This document shows positions 1 to 9,305 of a stretch of DNA of 21,314 nt, piece after piece. The DNA is from Pelagophyceae sp. CCMP2097 (lineage: Eukaryota > Sar > Pelagophyceae). The stretch is from the NCBI GenBank assembly GCA_026770575.1, contig MU657212.1, forward strand, positions 326,304 to 347,617, read 5' to 3'. Made by a program: the position numbers and the translations under genes. Below the pieces are notes generated by a model, which saw nothing but the letters and a program-made list of their open reading frames with translations, had not been told where the DNA came from and made no database searches. Within the stretch, counting starts at the first letter, position 1; each line of letters begins with the position of its first letter.

Positions 1-453
1 AACCCAGTAGAAGTCGAATTCTCGCGCATGAGTAGTGTATGTTCAGAGGAAAGTAGATGATCAAGCAAATTTCAGAGTGTGTTTACTAAAAAGAGTCTAT
101 CGGCCGGCATAAACCTAGTCGGAGGGTCGGCCGCAAAATTCAGCGATTAGTTTAAATAATTTCAATTATTTACGTGGGCATTGCAATGGGATTTGGCTGT
201 ATCCTTCGGGTCCTCCGTGTGTCTCCGCCGGGCGCTCTTGTAATACAAGTGTACCCGGGGCTTTCCGAATTTCCCGGGTGAGGTACCGTGGGTCCCCAGG
301 CCGAGTTTTACTTCCCGCGCGTGGCCCCACACGCGCCGCGCGCGAAGGGAGAATTCTCGTCGGGTGATCCGGCATCGCGCTTTCGGCCGGCCCCCGGATT
401 CGGGTGCCCCGCCCCTTCATTTTGCGTGGCCGCGCGCCTCTTTTTGAGGGGAG
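1..453. promoter_or_regulatory. upstream region of the SCAR/WAVE gene
   Basis: No convincing gene is seen here. The first 180 bases are clearly more AT-rich than the rest of the window and contain an A/T-rich run around 146-173. GC content then rises sharply toward the first ATG at 454. An open frame runs from 288 into the SCAR/WAVE coding frame, but its peptide before 753 resembles nothing and intron sequence explains it better. The region probably holds the promoter and 5' UTR of the gene that follows, but I see no specific binding site. Confidence 0.4.
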
Positions 454-2212
454 ATGCTCGTCCGGCGGCGCATCGAGACGTCGCTCGAGTATGGGCACCC
501 GCATTTGTACCAAAAGTCGCCGCCCGAGACGATCCTGGCCGACGTGACCATGGCCTCAATGACGGGCACGCTCGCGCAGATCGGTGCGCCGCCCCGCCCC
601 GAAACCGCCGGCGCCAAAAGCCCGACGATACGCGTCAGGCCTCGTCGCGCACTACGCATCAGAGTCCGACGTCCGGCGTCCACGTTCTGCGGAGGGAAAG
701 TGCCCGCTGCCCTCCCCCCAAACGGCTCTTTTGTCTTGAAACCCGACGCAGGATGTTCACGGACTTGTTCACCGAGGGCGAGGCGATGCGCGTGCGCGTT
801 TCAAAACTTCAAGATCGCGCGGCGGCCATCGTCGCGCAGCTGCCCGCGGTGGAAGAAAAGGTGCGCAAGCTCGACGGCAACTCCGGCGGCGCGCATAGTG
901 CGCGCGAGCGCGAGGAACGGACGCGTGTGCAATTCAATACCGAGACGATGCCCGCCTTCTTGAAGGAGCGCTACACGTCAGAGGCCGTGGAGCGCGTGCC
1001 CGACTTTTCTGAACTCGACGCTCTGCTGCCGGACAAGGTGGCGAAGACTGGCCCCTGCGTCAAGGGCTACTCGAACCCGGGCTTCTTTTTGGACCAGTGG
1101 GCGGCCGAGGAGATGGAGGGCATCGCGGCTTTGCAGAAAAAGAAGGCGGAGCGCAAGGCGGAGCGCAAGGAGCGGCGCAAGCTGCAGCGCCTCGAGGGCG
1201 GCGCCGCCGCCTCTGGCGGCAAGGGCGCGGTGAGCACGCAGGGCTTGAACTGGCGCGAGCGCTACGGCATGGACGGCGACGAGCCCCGCGAGCGCAGCCG
1301 CGTCGAGCTCGACACTGGCCGGCCGGCGTCGCTCATCGCCGACACGCGCGTCGGCCGCAGCGACTCGCAGCAGTCGATCGGCTCGGGGTCCGGCGACGCG
1401 CCCAGGCCGTCGTCGCTCCTCGGCGCCCTCGTCAAGCCCAAGCCGCCGCCGCCGAGCAAGCCGCCGCCGCCCCCGCCGCCAAAGTTCGGCGGCGGCGACG
1501 ACGACGACTCGTTGGGCTCGCCGTCGGCGGCGCGGCCGTCGCCGCCCGCGGTGCGCCGGCCGCCGCCGCCGCCCAAGATGACCGCGCCCGACGCGTCGCC
1601 CGAGTCGTCGCCGCGCGCCGCCGACGCCGAGCCCGCGCTCTCGGGTTTGGCGCAGAACGCCGAGTACGCAAAGTATGCGAAGATGCTCAAAATGGGCCTG
1701 CCAAAGGGCGCCGTGCAGCAGAAGATCATCGCAGACGGCCTCGACCCCTCCATCCTCGACGACTCGGACGACGAGGGCGACGACAAGCCCGCGCCGCGGC
1801 CCGCCGCGCCCGCGCGGCCCGCCGCCCCGCGCCCGCCGCCGCCGATGCAGGCGGTGCGTCTGCGCCCCACCCGCCCGCCACCGCAGCCACGCCCTAGGCG
1901 ACCATCGCGCCCGTGCGACCGTCCATGCCCATGGGCGGCATGGGCGGCCTCCTCGGGGCGATCCAGCAGGGCGCGGCGCTGAAGAAGGCTGTGGTCGTGA
2001 AGCGCGACGAGCCGAAAAACGACTTGCTCGCCGCCATCAAGCTCGGCGGCCAGCTAAAAAAGGCGGTCATCGTCGAGCGCGCGCCGGAGCCAAAGGCCGC
2101 CGGCGGCGGCGGTCTCATGGGCCGCGAGGTGGACGCCATCCTCAACTTGCGCCAGCGCGTCGCCGCCGACAACGACTCGTCCGACGACTCCGACTCGGAC
2201 TGGGACGACTAG
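454..2212 (+). CDS. SCAR/WAVE-family activator of the Arp2/3 complex
   Basis: Four exons: 454-583, 639-663, 752-1853 and 1898-2212, giving 523 residues. Introns are 584-638, 664-751 and 1854-1897, all GT-AG with matching phases. Residues 1-185 fit the SCAR homology domain that docks into the WAVE regulatory complex. The 25-nt second exon supplies LVAHYASE, which joins LAQIG to MFTDLF exactly as the family requires. A basic stretch and long polyproline runs (profilin/SH3 type) follow. The C-terminus is a VCA module: WH2 motifs LLGAIQQGAALKKAV (about 433) and LLAAIKLGGQLKKAV (about 461), a connector helix, and an acidic tail ending SDWDD with the conserved Trp. Between the prolines and the VCA lies YAKMLKMGLPKGAVQQKI followed by DGLDPSIL (about 355-385), a motif known from the WASH-complex subunit CCDC53 and formin-like proteins. 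The protein should nucleate branched actin at membranes. Family assignment is firm; the start at 454 is chosen because the SCAR domain begins at once. Confidence 0.88.
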
Positions 2213-2522
2213 CGGACCGCTGCGCCGCGGGACCCGGCACACCACCAAGGCGCGCGCCGCGCCTCCGACGACCGCAGCGTTTCCGGCTGGGGCGGCGGGC
2301 CGCACCACCTGTTCGACGTGCGACTTTGAACAGGGATTCTTTATCGCAATCCTAAGAAGAGCGAACCATCATGAAGCCAACCTCTTCCGGCCTGCGTCCC
2401 GACGATGCCAGCACTCCTCACTCGAGGCCGCAAGAATTCTTGGGCACGGAAGCTCGACGAGAAGCTCGACGAACGAAGAAGTATCGCCAAAGAACTAACG
2501 ACGATCCGTAAACTGATCTTCT
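2213..2522. other. intergenic region between SCAR/WAVE and zinc-finger genes
   Basis: This 310-bp spacer separates two same-strand genes. It must hold the 3' end of the first and the promoter of the second. An exact 12-bp tandem repeat, gaagctcgacga, lies at 2449-2460 and 2461-2472. A short open frame (2405-2590) runs across it but crosses the next gene's start in another frame, shows no domain and is not called. Confidence 0.5.
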
Positions 2523-3353
2523 ATGGCGGCGGCGGCGCGGTTGGTCGCACCGTCCCAAACGGCCGCGCCGTTTCAGCCGGTCGAGGCTGAGCCTCTGCAG
2601 GAGTACACTTACGCGCCGGCCGCGGGTGTGGTGGACCCCTTTGGTGCAAAGAGGCGGCCCGCCAGTGCGCGGCCGGCCTCTGGCGCGTACGCGGGCCCGG
2701 TGCGCGTCGTCTGCTACCTCTGCGGCCAGTCCGCGGGCAGCAGATCCATCGGCTTCCACCACCAAAAGTGCCTCGCCAAGTGGGACTCAAAACGTGGGCC
2801 GCTGCCGTTCCCGCCCGAATCGTCGCCGGCGCCGCGGCGAGCCGGTCCTGCCCTCGACGCGTACAACGCAGAGGCGAAGCACGTCGCCGCATCCGCGACG
2901 CGCAACGGCGGCTACCTCGAAGGCTCGCACGCGGCGGACACGTTCCGGCACGTGTGCCCGCCAGCGCCAAAGCCCGAGTGGATACGGCCAGACGCGGTCA
3001 TCGCGCGGCGCGACGAGCCGGCGCCGCCGCCGCCGCCGCGGAAGACCGCGCGCCCGCAGCGTCCAAGGAAATGCCCGTCCTTTCCACAGTCTCCAAGGAA
3101 AGGCCCCTTTGCGATCCGCGGCGCGCCTCGGGGGCGGCGGCGCGCCTCGGGACGCGCGGATTGGTGACGCTGTGTACCGTAGGCCGTCTGCGCGCGTTGC
3201 AGCGAGACGTACTTTCGCGATGAACATCGGCGCCACGACTCCGAGTGCAACCCGTGCGCGCATCCGCTCTGGGTCAACCCCGTGGGCCCCGCGGCAAAGG
3301 ACGGCCGGCCGAGGACCACCGGCATGCCAACGAGGAGCCGGAGGAAAGACTAA
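2523..3353 (+). CDS. C2HC-type zinc-finger protein (ZC2HC1/ZNF474-like)
   Basis: The first exon starts at ATG 2523 and is open to 3167. Residues about 60-90 contain VVCYLCGQSAGSRSIGFHHQ followed by KCLAKW, a good C2HC finger (CxxC, His, Cys, then a Trp after the last Cys). A second finger lies at 3183-3245 in the same frame: AVCARCSETYF then H-x3-C, with canonical Cx2Cx11Hx3C spacing. The two are separated by in-frame stops (3165-3167 and 3180-3182), so an intron must end at the TAG at 3180-3182. Its donor is unresolved: GT at 2997 (phase 0) or 2952 would work, and neither is strong. The final exon ends at TAA 3351-3353 after a basic tail. A Pro- and Arg-rich linker lies between the fingers. 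In the family such tandem C2HC fingers occur in cilia- and testis-associated proteins of poorly known role; no specific function is claimed. Confidence 0.65.
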
Positions 3354-3650
3354 CTGCGTGGGGTGCCGGACTCGCGCGGCGGTTGGACGCTCGTCGGACT
3401 CTCAACGGGCCTCCGTGTGATGATCCTGCACGCGCCATGCCCGCACTCTCGTGGTGCGGCTGCCTCCGGCGCGGCTCGAAGGGGTTGAAGGAGCGGGCCG
3501 TGGCTTAGATCGGTCGGAATCCCCGGAGCTCGGTCGGAATCTCCGGGGCGTAGAAAGTGCCCGGAGCGAAGAACTCTGGAGGCGCGGGGGTCCCGGGCGC
3601 CCTGCCGGGCGCATCTTTCGTGCGCGACGGCAGCGCGGGGGTGGCGCCGC
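3354..3650. other. convergent intergenic region with a 20-bp imperfect tandem repeat
   Basis: This 297-bp spacer lies between the stop codons of the zinc-finger gene (+) and the transporter gene (-) and should contain both 3' ends. Two adjacent 20-bp units, 3508-3527 and 3528-3547, share 17 of 20 bases around the core cggtcggaat. I see no coding signal. Confidence 0.5.
3508..3547. repeat. imperfect 20-bp tandem repeat, two copies
   Basis: Unit 1 (3508-3527) and unit 2 (3528-3547) match at 17 of 20 positions and share cggtcggaatc as a core. The repeat lies in the shared 3' spacer of two convergent genes. No function is evident. Confidence 0.7.
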
Positions 3651-5022
3651 TCAGACGGAGATGGTGTGCGACTCCTTCTTCGCCCGGTGCGGCACGAACT
3701 GCTCCTTTTCGTCGTCCTCGTCACCGTCACTGTTTTTGCCTACATCCGAGTTGTTGCTGGACTTCCCCACGTGCGCGCTGCGCGCCAGGGGCCGCTTCCC
3801 CGTCCCGGACCCCGGGCGGCAGGGGGGGTATTGGGGACGCGGAGAGACGCTGCGCCCGTAATTGCCTCCTTCGTCGACAATCCTCTTGCCCGTGTTATGC
3901 TTGACGTCGGCGGGCGCGGTGGCCGAGGCCTGGGAGTAGGTGACCATACCGCCGACGGCGAGGCCCATGCCGGCGAGCTGCTGGGCGGTGATGGTGCCGC
4001 CGAAGCAGGCCCACCCAACGACGAGCACGGCCACCGTCTTGGCGTGGCCGAGGACCTGGTACGTCACGGCAGTGAAGCGGCCCAGGACGAGGAACTGCGA
4101 GAGGTTCACCAGGACGGCCGCCGAGCACGACAAACCCAGCGCCGCCGCCGCACCGCCCGTCCACTCGTACTCCGTCACGTACGTGCCAGTCGTGAGCTTG
4201 TCGAGGAAGGGCGAGAGCAGGAGGAGCGAAAAGCCCTGCGCCGGCGCCAAGACGCCGAGCAGCGCGCCCGAGGAGACGCCGTGCTTGAGCTGGAGGTGGC
4301 GGACCAAGAGCTGCTGCGACGAACTCGACAGGATAGACAGCAGGGCGACAAAGGTGCCCCAGGCCGAGGGCGAGAGTTCAAACTCGGCGACGGCGACGAG
4401 GGCCACGCCGGCGAGCGTGACTACGATTGCGCCGATCATGGGCAGCGTGAAGACGCGGCCGTAGAGCATCTTCTCCACCACGGCCGTGCAGGGGATGATG
4501 CCGAGCTTTGCGATCTGGTACATGGTGATGGAGTTGATCATCAAACTCGTGTTGAGCGAGATGATGCTCATGTTGGCAAAGACGGTGAAAAAGATGATAT
4601 CATTTAGAGGCACAGACGCTTTCTCGTCCTTGGCGGGCGCCTTGGTCAGGCCTAGCGCGGCGCGTCAAGGCCGCGGAGGGGTGCTCCGAAACGCACCAAA
4701 GTACTTGGCCGCATACGTCCTAGGCGCAGAGCGGTGAGGGTCGGCGGGCGCGGCGCGCGCGGCACTCGCGGCGCGCGGTCCATCGGCGCGACGGTGATTT
4801 TATCGTGGGCGCGAATTTCGCCGCGGCATTCACCCGGCGCGGTGGGTGCCTCGCGGTATGTTGGGCGCACCAGACTGTTGTGGCGAGGTAGTGGAGCGCG
4901 TTGAGGGTGACAACGTATTGGAACTTGTAACCCGCGCTGCCCATGAGCGACTTGTTCACGGAGATGATGAACACGCTCGATGTGATGTTCAGCAACAACG
5001 CGAACAGGTCCGCCGCGTTCAT
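3651..5022 (-). CDS. TPT/nucleotide-sugar transporter family membrane protein (SLC35E3-like)
   Basis: Three exons on the minus strand: 5022-4871, 4719-4697 (23 nt) and 4651-3651, giving 391 residues. Introns 4720-4870 and 4652-4696 are GT-AG. The micro-exon encodes TYAAKYF and links ATTVW to GLTKAP without a frame change; without it the first transmembrane region cannot join the rest. About ten hydrophobic segments are visible. ANMSIISLNTSLMINS and TMYQIAKL match the conserved part of triose-phosphate/nucleotide-sugar translocators, nearest in style to SLC35E3 and the plant UDP-sugar subgroup. Such proteins exchange a sugar phosphate or nucleotide sugar across Golgi/ER or plastid membranes; the substrate cannot be read from the sequence. 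No N-terminal targeting extension is seen when the ATG at 5020-5022 is used. A long hydrophilic, acidic tail of about 90 residues follows the last membrane helix and is unusual for the family. Confidence 0.82.
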
Positions 5023-5451
5023 TTTGAAAGCAGCGGCGAGGCCAAGGCGGCTCGCAGAGGACCCGCAGAAAGACCCACGGTTGCGCACTCAGCTACAATT
5101 AATTGTATGCGAACTTTGGTTTTCCCGGAATTTAAACCCAGAAACCTCGAGATAATTTGCATTTGCAGGCTTTATGAACTTCCTTTTGTCGAAGTGACGT
5201 TCGCTCGAGATTCTACACGGAAGCAACGGAGCGGGGCCGGCAGGCGGCCACCCGCAACATTAGTACCATCGTGACAAATGTTCCTTGACAGCAGCGGAAG
5301 ACTTTTCAAAAGTCTCTGTCTTTCGGAGATTTGCTAAATCCACCCAGGATTTGTTTAAACAACCGCAGTTGTTCGAGTCTCGTGGCGAGTGATTTAACAC
5401 TGATTACCGCCTCTCGACCGCGGCCGTGACCGGCGCTGGTCGCCTCGGAGG
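5023..5451. promoter_or_regulatory. bidirectional upstream region between transporter and methyltransferase
   Basis: These 429 bp separate two divergent start codons and are more AT-rich than the flanking exons, especially 5090-5220 and 5280-5400. A perfect 10-bp palindrome, caattaattg, lies at 5096-5105. The segment probably carries both promoters. No recognised element can be named with confidence. Confidence 0.45.
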
Positions 5452-6625
5452 ATGCACACATTGTGCCTCGCCGCCGTGCTCTGCGCCACGGCGCTGGGCG
5501 CGCCGGAAAGTGCGGCGGGCGGTGCGGCGGACGGTTTCGAGGTCGGGGCCTTGGCGCCGGCGCGGCTCCGCGGTTCGGCGTCTGGCCGGCGGCTCGGCGG
5601 CTACGACGTCGGGCGCACGACATCGGACCTCGGCGAGTCTCTGCGGCGGCGCGAGGAATCATCGACGTACGCGGTGTACGTGAGCAAGCAGCAGTCCAAG
5701 CTCGCACAGCACTCGGAGAAGATCAAGGTGCGTACGGGATGCAAGCGGGATCAAGGTGCGTACGGGATCAAGGTGCGTACCGTGCCACGCTAGGCCATCG
5801 ACGTCGCCCGCCAGGACCAGGTCCGTGCTTCAGTGACGCGCCTTTCGGAGCCGCGCCCCGCAAGCGCCGCAGGGCGGAACCCTCGTCGGATCGAGCCGTC
5901 GAGGGCGAGCCGTCGAGGCCTTCGCCGCGTCACGGTTTGCGGTAGGTCCGCCGCGAGTTTGCGGCGCTGTCGGGCGGCGTCGTCTCGTCGTTTGCCGCGA
6001 AGACGGTCCTCTGCCTCGGCGCGCGCCTCGGCGGCGAGGTGCGCGCGTTCAAGGCGCTCGGCGCCGTGGCGCTCGGCATCGACCTCGAACCCGGCCACGG
6101 TCGATTTCCGCGTCCCCAGTCGAGCAACCCAGAGACACCCTCGCAGCGAGTGACTGAGTCGGCCGAGGCGAAGCGCCAGGGGCAAAAGAACCTGGCCTTT
6201 GAGCCTGCGAACAGTGGTCGACCGTTGCTCCAGGCAACATGGACGTCGTGGCGGGCGACTTTCACGCCATTCCGTTCCCGGACGCGGCGTTTGACTTTGC
6301 GTACTCGAACGTGTTGGACCACATCTTTGACACGTTGCGCTTTGGCCGCGAGGTCGCGCGAGTCGTCAAGCCCGGCGGCGTCTTCTTCGCGTCGCTCTAC
6401 CCCGGCGGTTCCACCGGCGGCAACGACGCCTGGACGGCGCAGGGCGCTGCGTCTCTCGACAACAAGCCCGCGTTCCTCAAGACGATGGCGGCCTGCGGCT
6501 TCGACCTCGTCCACCAGGTCACGTTGCAAGAGGACATGGACCTCACCGAGTCTATGCCCAACGCGCGCAACCCCATTTGGCACCAGACCATCAACACCGT
6601 CTACCTCAAACGGCGGCCCGACTGA
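5452..6625 (+). CDS. SAM-dependent methyltransferase (type 11 fold) with signal peptide
   Basis: Exons 5452-5727, 5794-5832, 5946-6099 and 6234-6625 join in phase to give 286 residues. Residues 1-16 (MHTLCLAAVLCATALG) look like a cleavable signal peptide, so the enzyme enters the secretory system or a plastid reached through it. A low-complexity stretch and a helical region follow. The Rossmann methyltransferase core then begins with motif I, VLCLGARLGGEV (126-137), and an acidic loop GIDLEPG (149-155) that should contact the SAM ribose. GDFHAIPFPDAAFDFAYS and the LDH after it form the motif II/III region, and VKPGGVFFASLYPGG is the post-strand motif typical of type 11 enzymes. The closest resemblance is to plant and algal methyltransferases of unknown substrate. 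The C-terminus ends normally with a hydrophobic strand (TINTVYLK). The first donor is repeated three times in tandem (see the repeat at 5721-5780), which allows an in-frame isoform 15 residues longer. Confidence 0.8.
5721..5780 (+). repeat. triplicated splice-donor segment
   Basis: An exact 20-bp copy at 5721-5740 recurs at 5749-5768, and a 15-bp third copy (gatcaaggtgcgtac) overlaps at 5766-5780. Each copy contains the donor AAG|GTGCGTAC, so possible donors lie at 5728, 5756 and 5773. Use of 5728 gives the simplest protein. Use of 5773 adds 15 codons in frame without a stop, and use of 5756 shifts the frame. Confidence 0.85.
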
Positions 6626-7033
6626 CCGCACAAGAGGGCCGAAGTTGCGCCGACGCAGCCGCCGACCAACGAGGCGCCGAAAAACGAGGCGCGCCGCCGA
6701 GCGCCGACGCCAGATGCAAGCAACTTGCGCACGGCCCGCCGCATCGCGCATGCGACCACTTTTTAACCGCCGTCCGAGGTGGACCTCTCGCTTCGCGCAC
6801 CTCTTTGTAACGGAGCACACTCCAATCGAGTGTCTCGGAGAGCCACGGCACCTGCGTGCTCGTAAGACGCAGGGCTGTCCACCGAGTTTTTGGGGGATCT
6901 GACGACCTCTCCGCGGCGCACAGAGTCGGCGGGCCTTTTCTGTGCGCTGCCACTCTCGTCCTAGAGACCCTCCGGCGAGCTCTCTGCGGATGCCGGCGCC
7001 GGTGCTCCATTTAGATAGCACTCGAAGAGCGCC
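6626..7033. other. convergent intergenic region
   Basis: This spacer of about 408 bp lies between the stop codons of the methyltransferase (+) and the nucleosidase-like gene (-) and must contain both 3' UTRs. Several open frames cross it on both strands, but none shows a motif or plausible composition. I see no repeat or RNA gene in it. Confidence 0.45.
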
Positions 7034-8519
7034 TCAGGCGCCGGGCCGCCGGTTCTCAAAAAGTGCGAGGATGACCGCGGACGTCGTCCGGATGGCCTCG
7101 ACATAGCCGTCGCGCGTCGCGTTGACCCGCTCGGCGCCCGTCAACCAGCTCGCGTCCTAGAGCGGCGTCGCGCGCGGGCCGCGCAGGCGGCGGGGGGACG
7201 CGCCTCGCGCCAGGCGCCATCTTTGCCGCGGACGAGGGGCTCGTGCGTGTAGTCTGCGATGCCTCTGATGTTGACCGAGGGCACGTTTCCGGCCATCCAC
7301 TTGGCGGAGAGCTTGAGAGCCTCCATCCAGCCGCTGCCCTCCATGGCCGAGATGGCGAGGACGTCTGCGCGCGTGCGGTTCCGTTGGGGCGCGATGCCGA
7401 GGCCCTCGTCGGCGAGGTCGATGAGGGCGGCGACGTAGTCGCGCGCGAGCTCGTCGTAGGGCGCGCCGCTCCAGTACGTCATCGACGTCGCCTCCGCGCA
7501 TTCGCCGTAGCCTACGCACTCGTCGCCAGAGGCAGGCAGGCGACGCGGGCGCAGCACGACTCGGTTCACATCCCTGGGTTTCCAAAAGGGCGGCGCGGGT
7601 CTTGGCCGTGGACGCGCGCTTGCGGGCCGCGCTTGGCGTGCGCCTTTTCCCAGAGCGGCGCGGCTCTGCCCGTTGCAGCCCAGAAGCGTTTCTCCATGTC
7701 GGCGACGGCGGGCGACGTCGGTGGCATGTCGCGCGGCGCGCGGAGGACCTCGTCAGCGAGGTCGACTGCGGCAAAGTACGAGCAGCCGTAGTCGCCGAAG
7801 ATGTCGGCGCGCGCGTGGAGCGAGCAGGGCGCGGCTGCGCAGGCGCCGCCCCCCACGCGCGCGCCGGCCGGCGCGCCGGGCGCCGCCCAGGTGCAGTGCT
7901 GGCAGTCCCAGTCCGTTGAAAACGGTGAGACGCAGACGTCCCCGATGCCAACGACGCGCTCCTCCAGCACCGCCACGTCGACGCCCTCAAGCGGCGCGGC
8001 GTCGCAGCGGTCCGAGTCGATGATACCGCCCACCGCCGGCGAGCCGCCCGCCTGCGCGGGGGCGTCGCGGCCGGGGACCATCAAACGGGAACCCATCGGA
8101 CGGGAACGCACCGTGCCGAGGAAGATGACCTCCTTGATCATCCCGTCGTAGGCTTGCAGGATGGACTCCAAGCACAGCGCGGCGTGCGTCTCGCCGATGC
8201 CCGTCGTGACGAGGAGCGCGCGCTGGCCGAACCAGACGCCTCGGAGCGCCCTTTCGCAGACGAAGCGCCCGGCGTTTGGGTCTTCCGCCAGCGTCGTCGC
8301 GGCGGCGGATAGGACGCTGGCCTCGCCGAAGCCGACGAAGGTGCCGCTGTCGGCGACCATGATCAACGAGTGCGGCTCCGCGAGGCGGCCGCCGCCGGCA
8401 AAAGCGCCGTCCTTGTACAGCGCGATTGCGGCGACGGCGAGGCAGGCCAGCGCGCCGAGGACCGGCGCGGCGCCGCAGCCGCCCTTGCGCCGCGCGGGGC
8501 CGTCATCGTCCCCGTCCAT
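7034..8519 (-). CDS. nucleoside phosphorylase/nucleosidase-like protein with N-terminal membrane anchor
   Basis: Proposed minus-strand exons are 8519-7614, 7518-7204 and 7156-7034 (447 residues). ATG 8519 is preferred over ATG 8573 because it gives a short acidic/basic leader (MDGDDDGPARRKGG) and then a hydrophobic anchor at about 19-35. The core resembles the PNP/UDP phosphorylase superfamily as found in plant vegetative-storage-like nucleosidases: ALLVTTGIGETHAALCLESI, then KEVIFLGTV, and later ISAMEGSGWMEAL and VPSVNIRGIADY, which correspond to the purine-site Glu and the catalytic Asp region. The final exon (DASWLTGAERVNAT to LFENRRPGA) supplies the expected C-terminal helix. Two points are uncertain. 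Intron 1 (7519-7613) uses a weak GAG acceptor, and intron 2 (7157-7203) needs a GC donor. The likely role is cleavage of nucleosides outside the cytosol; substrate unknown. Confidence 0.6.
7157..7203 (-). other. probable GC-AG intron, 47 nt, in the nucleosidase-like gene
   Basis: Frame and conservation require joining GAWRE to DASWLTGAERVN. The only phase-0 junction next to this point is GAG|GCGCGT on the donor side and CTCTAG|GAC on the acceptor side. No GT in phase lies near it; the nearest, at CTC|GTCCGC, would remove about ten residues. The intron starts GC and its first half is a C-rich run. Confidence 0.6.
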
Positions 8520-8575
8520 CGCCGCCGCGGGGGTCGAACACTTGGGTGACAAAAAGAACACAAACGACCCCATCG
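8520..8575. promoter_or_regulatory. 56-bp divergent spacer
   Basis: This is the distance between the chosen ATG of the nucleosidase-like gene (8519, minus) and the first ATG of the unknown gene (8576, plus). If the unknown gene begins at ATG 8648 instead, the spacer is 128 bp. Both promoters and both 5' UTRs must overlap here or extend into the neighbouring exons. No element is recognised. Confidence 0.4.
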
Positions 8576-9305
8576 ATGCGCTTTCAAATCCCAGAGGGTA
8601 CTATCCTGTCGGAACAATTCCGCGAGAACACCAGAAACTCTCGCTCGATGAAGCGGTCCTTTCCGTCGGTCGCGGGCGCGGGCGAGGCCTGCCTGGGGCT
8701 GCCGCGGTCGGAGAATCCGCCGCTCGAGGGCCCGTGGGGGTCGAGCCACGACGGCCTCGAGAGCGGCCCGAGCCTCACAATCGACTTTGTGCCCCTCTCC
8801 CTCGGCGGCGGCCCGCTCCGGGTCGCGCGCCCCGACCAATCGAGCAAGCCGCCGCGGTCGCCGCGGCCGCCGCGGCCGCCGAAGCCGCCGCGGCGGCCGT
8901 CGTCGCCGCACGGCGTTTTCGAAGCCGCGGACCTCGCAAAATGGTCCCTCGATCCCCTCGAATGCGGCAATTATGAACCGTCGTTCCTCGACGGCTTCGC
9001 GACGCCCAAGTTCGCGCGCGCAAAGGCGCCGGTCCGCTCGCCAACCGACCAGCCGGAAAACAAGCCCGCGGCCGGCGTCAAAGACATCGAGGACAGCCCC
9101 TGCGACGAAGGATACTGGCCCCTCTGCGGCAGCAACGTAAGTACTCGCCCGGCCGAATACGACCCTCGTCGACCCTCGAGCACACTTGTTTGACCTGCGC
9201 GGCAGGGTCCTCGATGCACGCGAAAGAGGGAGCATGCGCGACAGTTTTTAGGTAAACTGCACCGAGTGCGGCAAGGTGCCCGCCCAGCGGCGCGCCACGT
9301 TCTGA
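8576..9305 (+). CDS. unknown Pro-rich protein with C-terminal Cys cluster
   Basis: I do not recognise this gene. Exon 1 runs from ATG 8576 (or ATG 8648) to 9136. The intron 9137-9251 has the best splice signals in the window (AAC|GTAAGTA and TTTTTAG|GT). Exon 2, 9252-9305, adds only 17 codons before TGA. The protein has 204 residues, or 180 from the second ATG. The middle is a Pro/Arg/Lys-rich run (SKPPRSPRPPRPPKPPRRP). The region after it has an ordinary soluble composition (GVFEAADLAKWSLDPLE). The end carries SPCDEGYWPLCGSNVNCTEC followed by GKVP: four cysteines in about 20 residues, the last two as CxxC. The Cys cluster is completed only by splicing. It could bind a metal or form disulfides. 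No signal peptide is evident. The clean intron and balanced composition argue that the gene is real. Confidence 0.55.

Noticed and set aside
288..752. Upstream part of the long open frame from 288 as the N-terminus of the SCAR/WAVE protein
   Set aside because: Its peptide is Arg/Pro-rich with no similarity, while the exon at 454 and the micro-exon give an exact SCAR domain start.
2405..2590. Small open frame with a Lys/Glu-rich peptide
   Set aside because: It contains a 12-bp repeat, overlaps the next gene's start in another frame and has no supporting feature.
3666..4607. Plus-strand open frame of 313 residues over the transporter
   Set aside because: It is the antisense of membrane helices and has no recognisable domain.
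8520..8573. Upstream ATG at 8573 as start of the nucleosidase-like protein
   Set aside because: It adds 18 residues (MGSFVFFLSPKC...) that leave almost no space (2 bp) to the divergent ATG 8576 and place an odd leader before the membrane anchor; possible but less likely.
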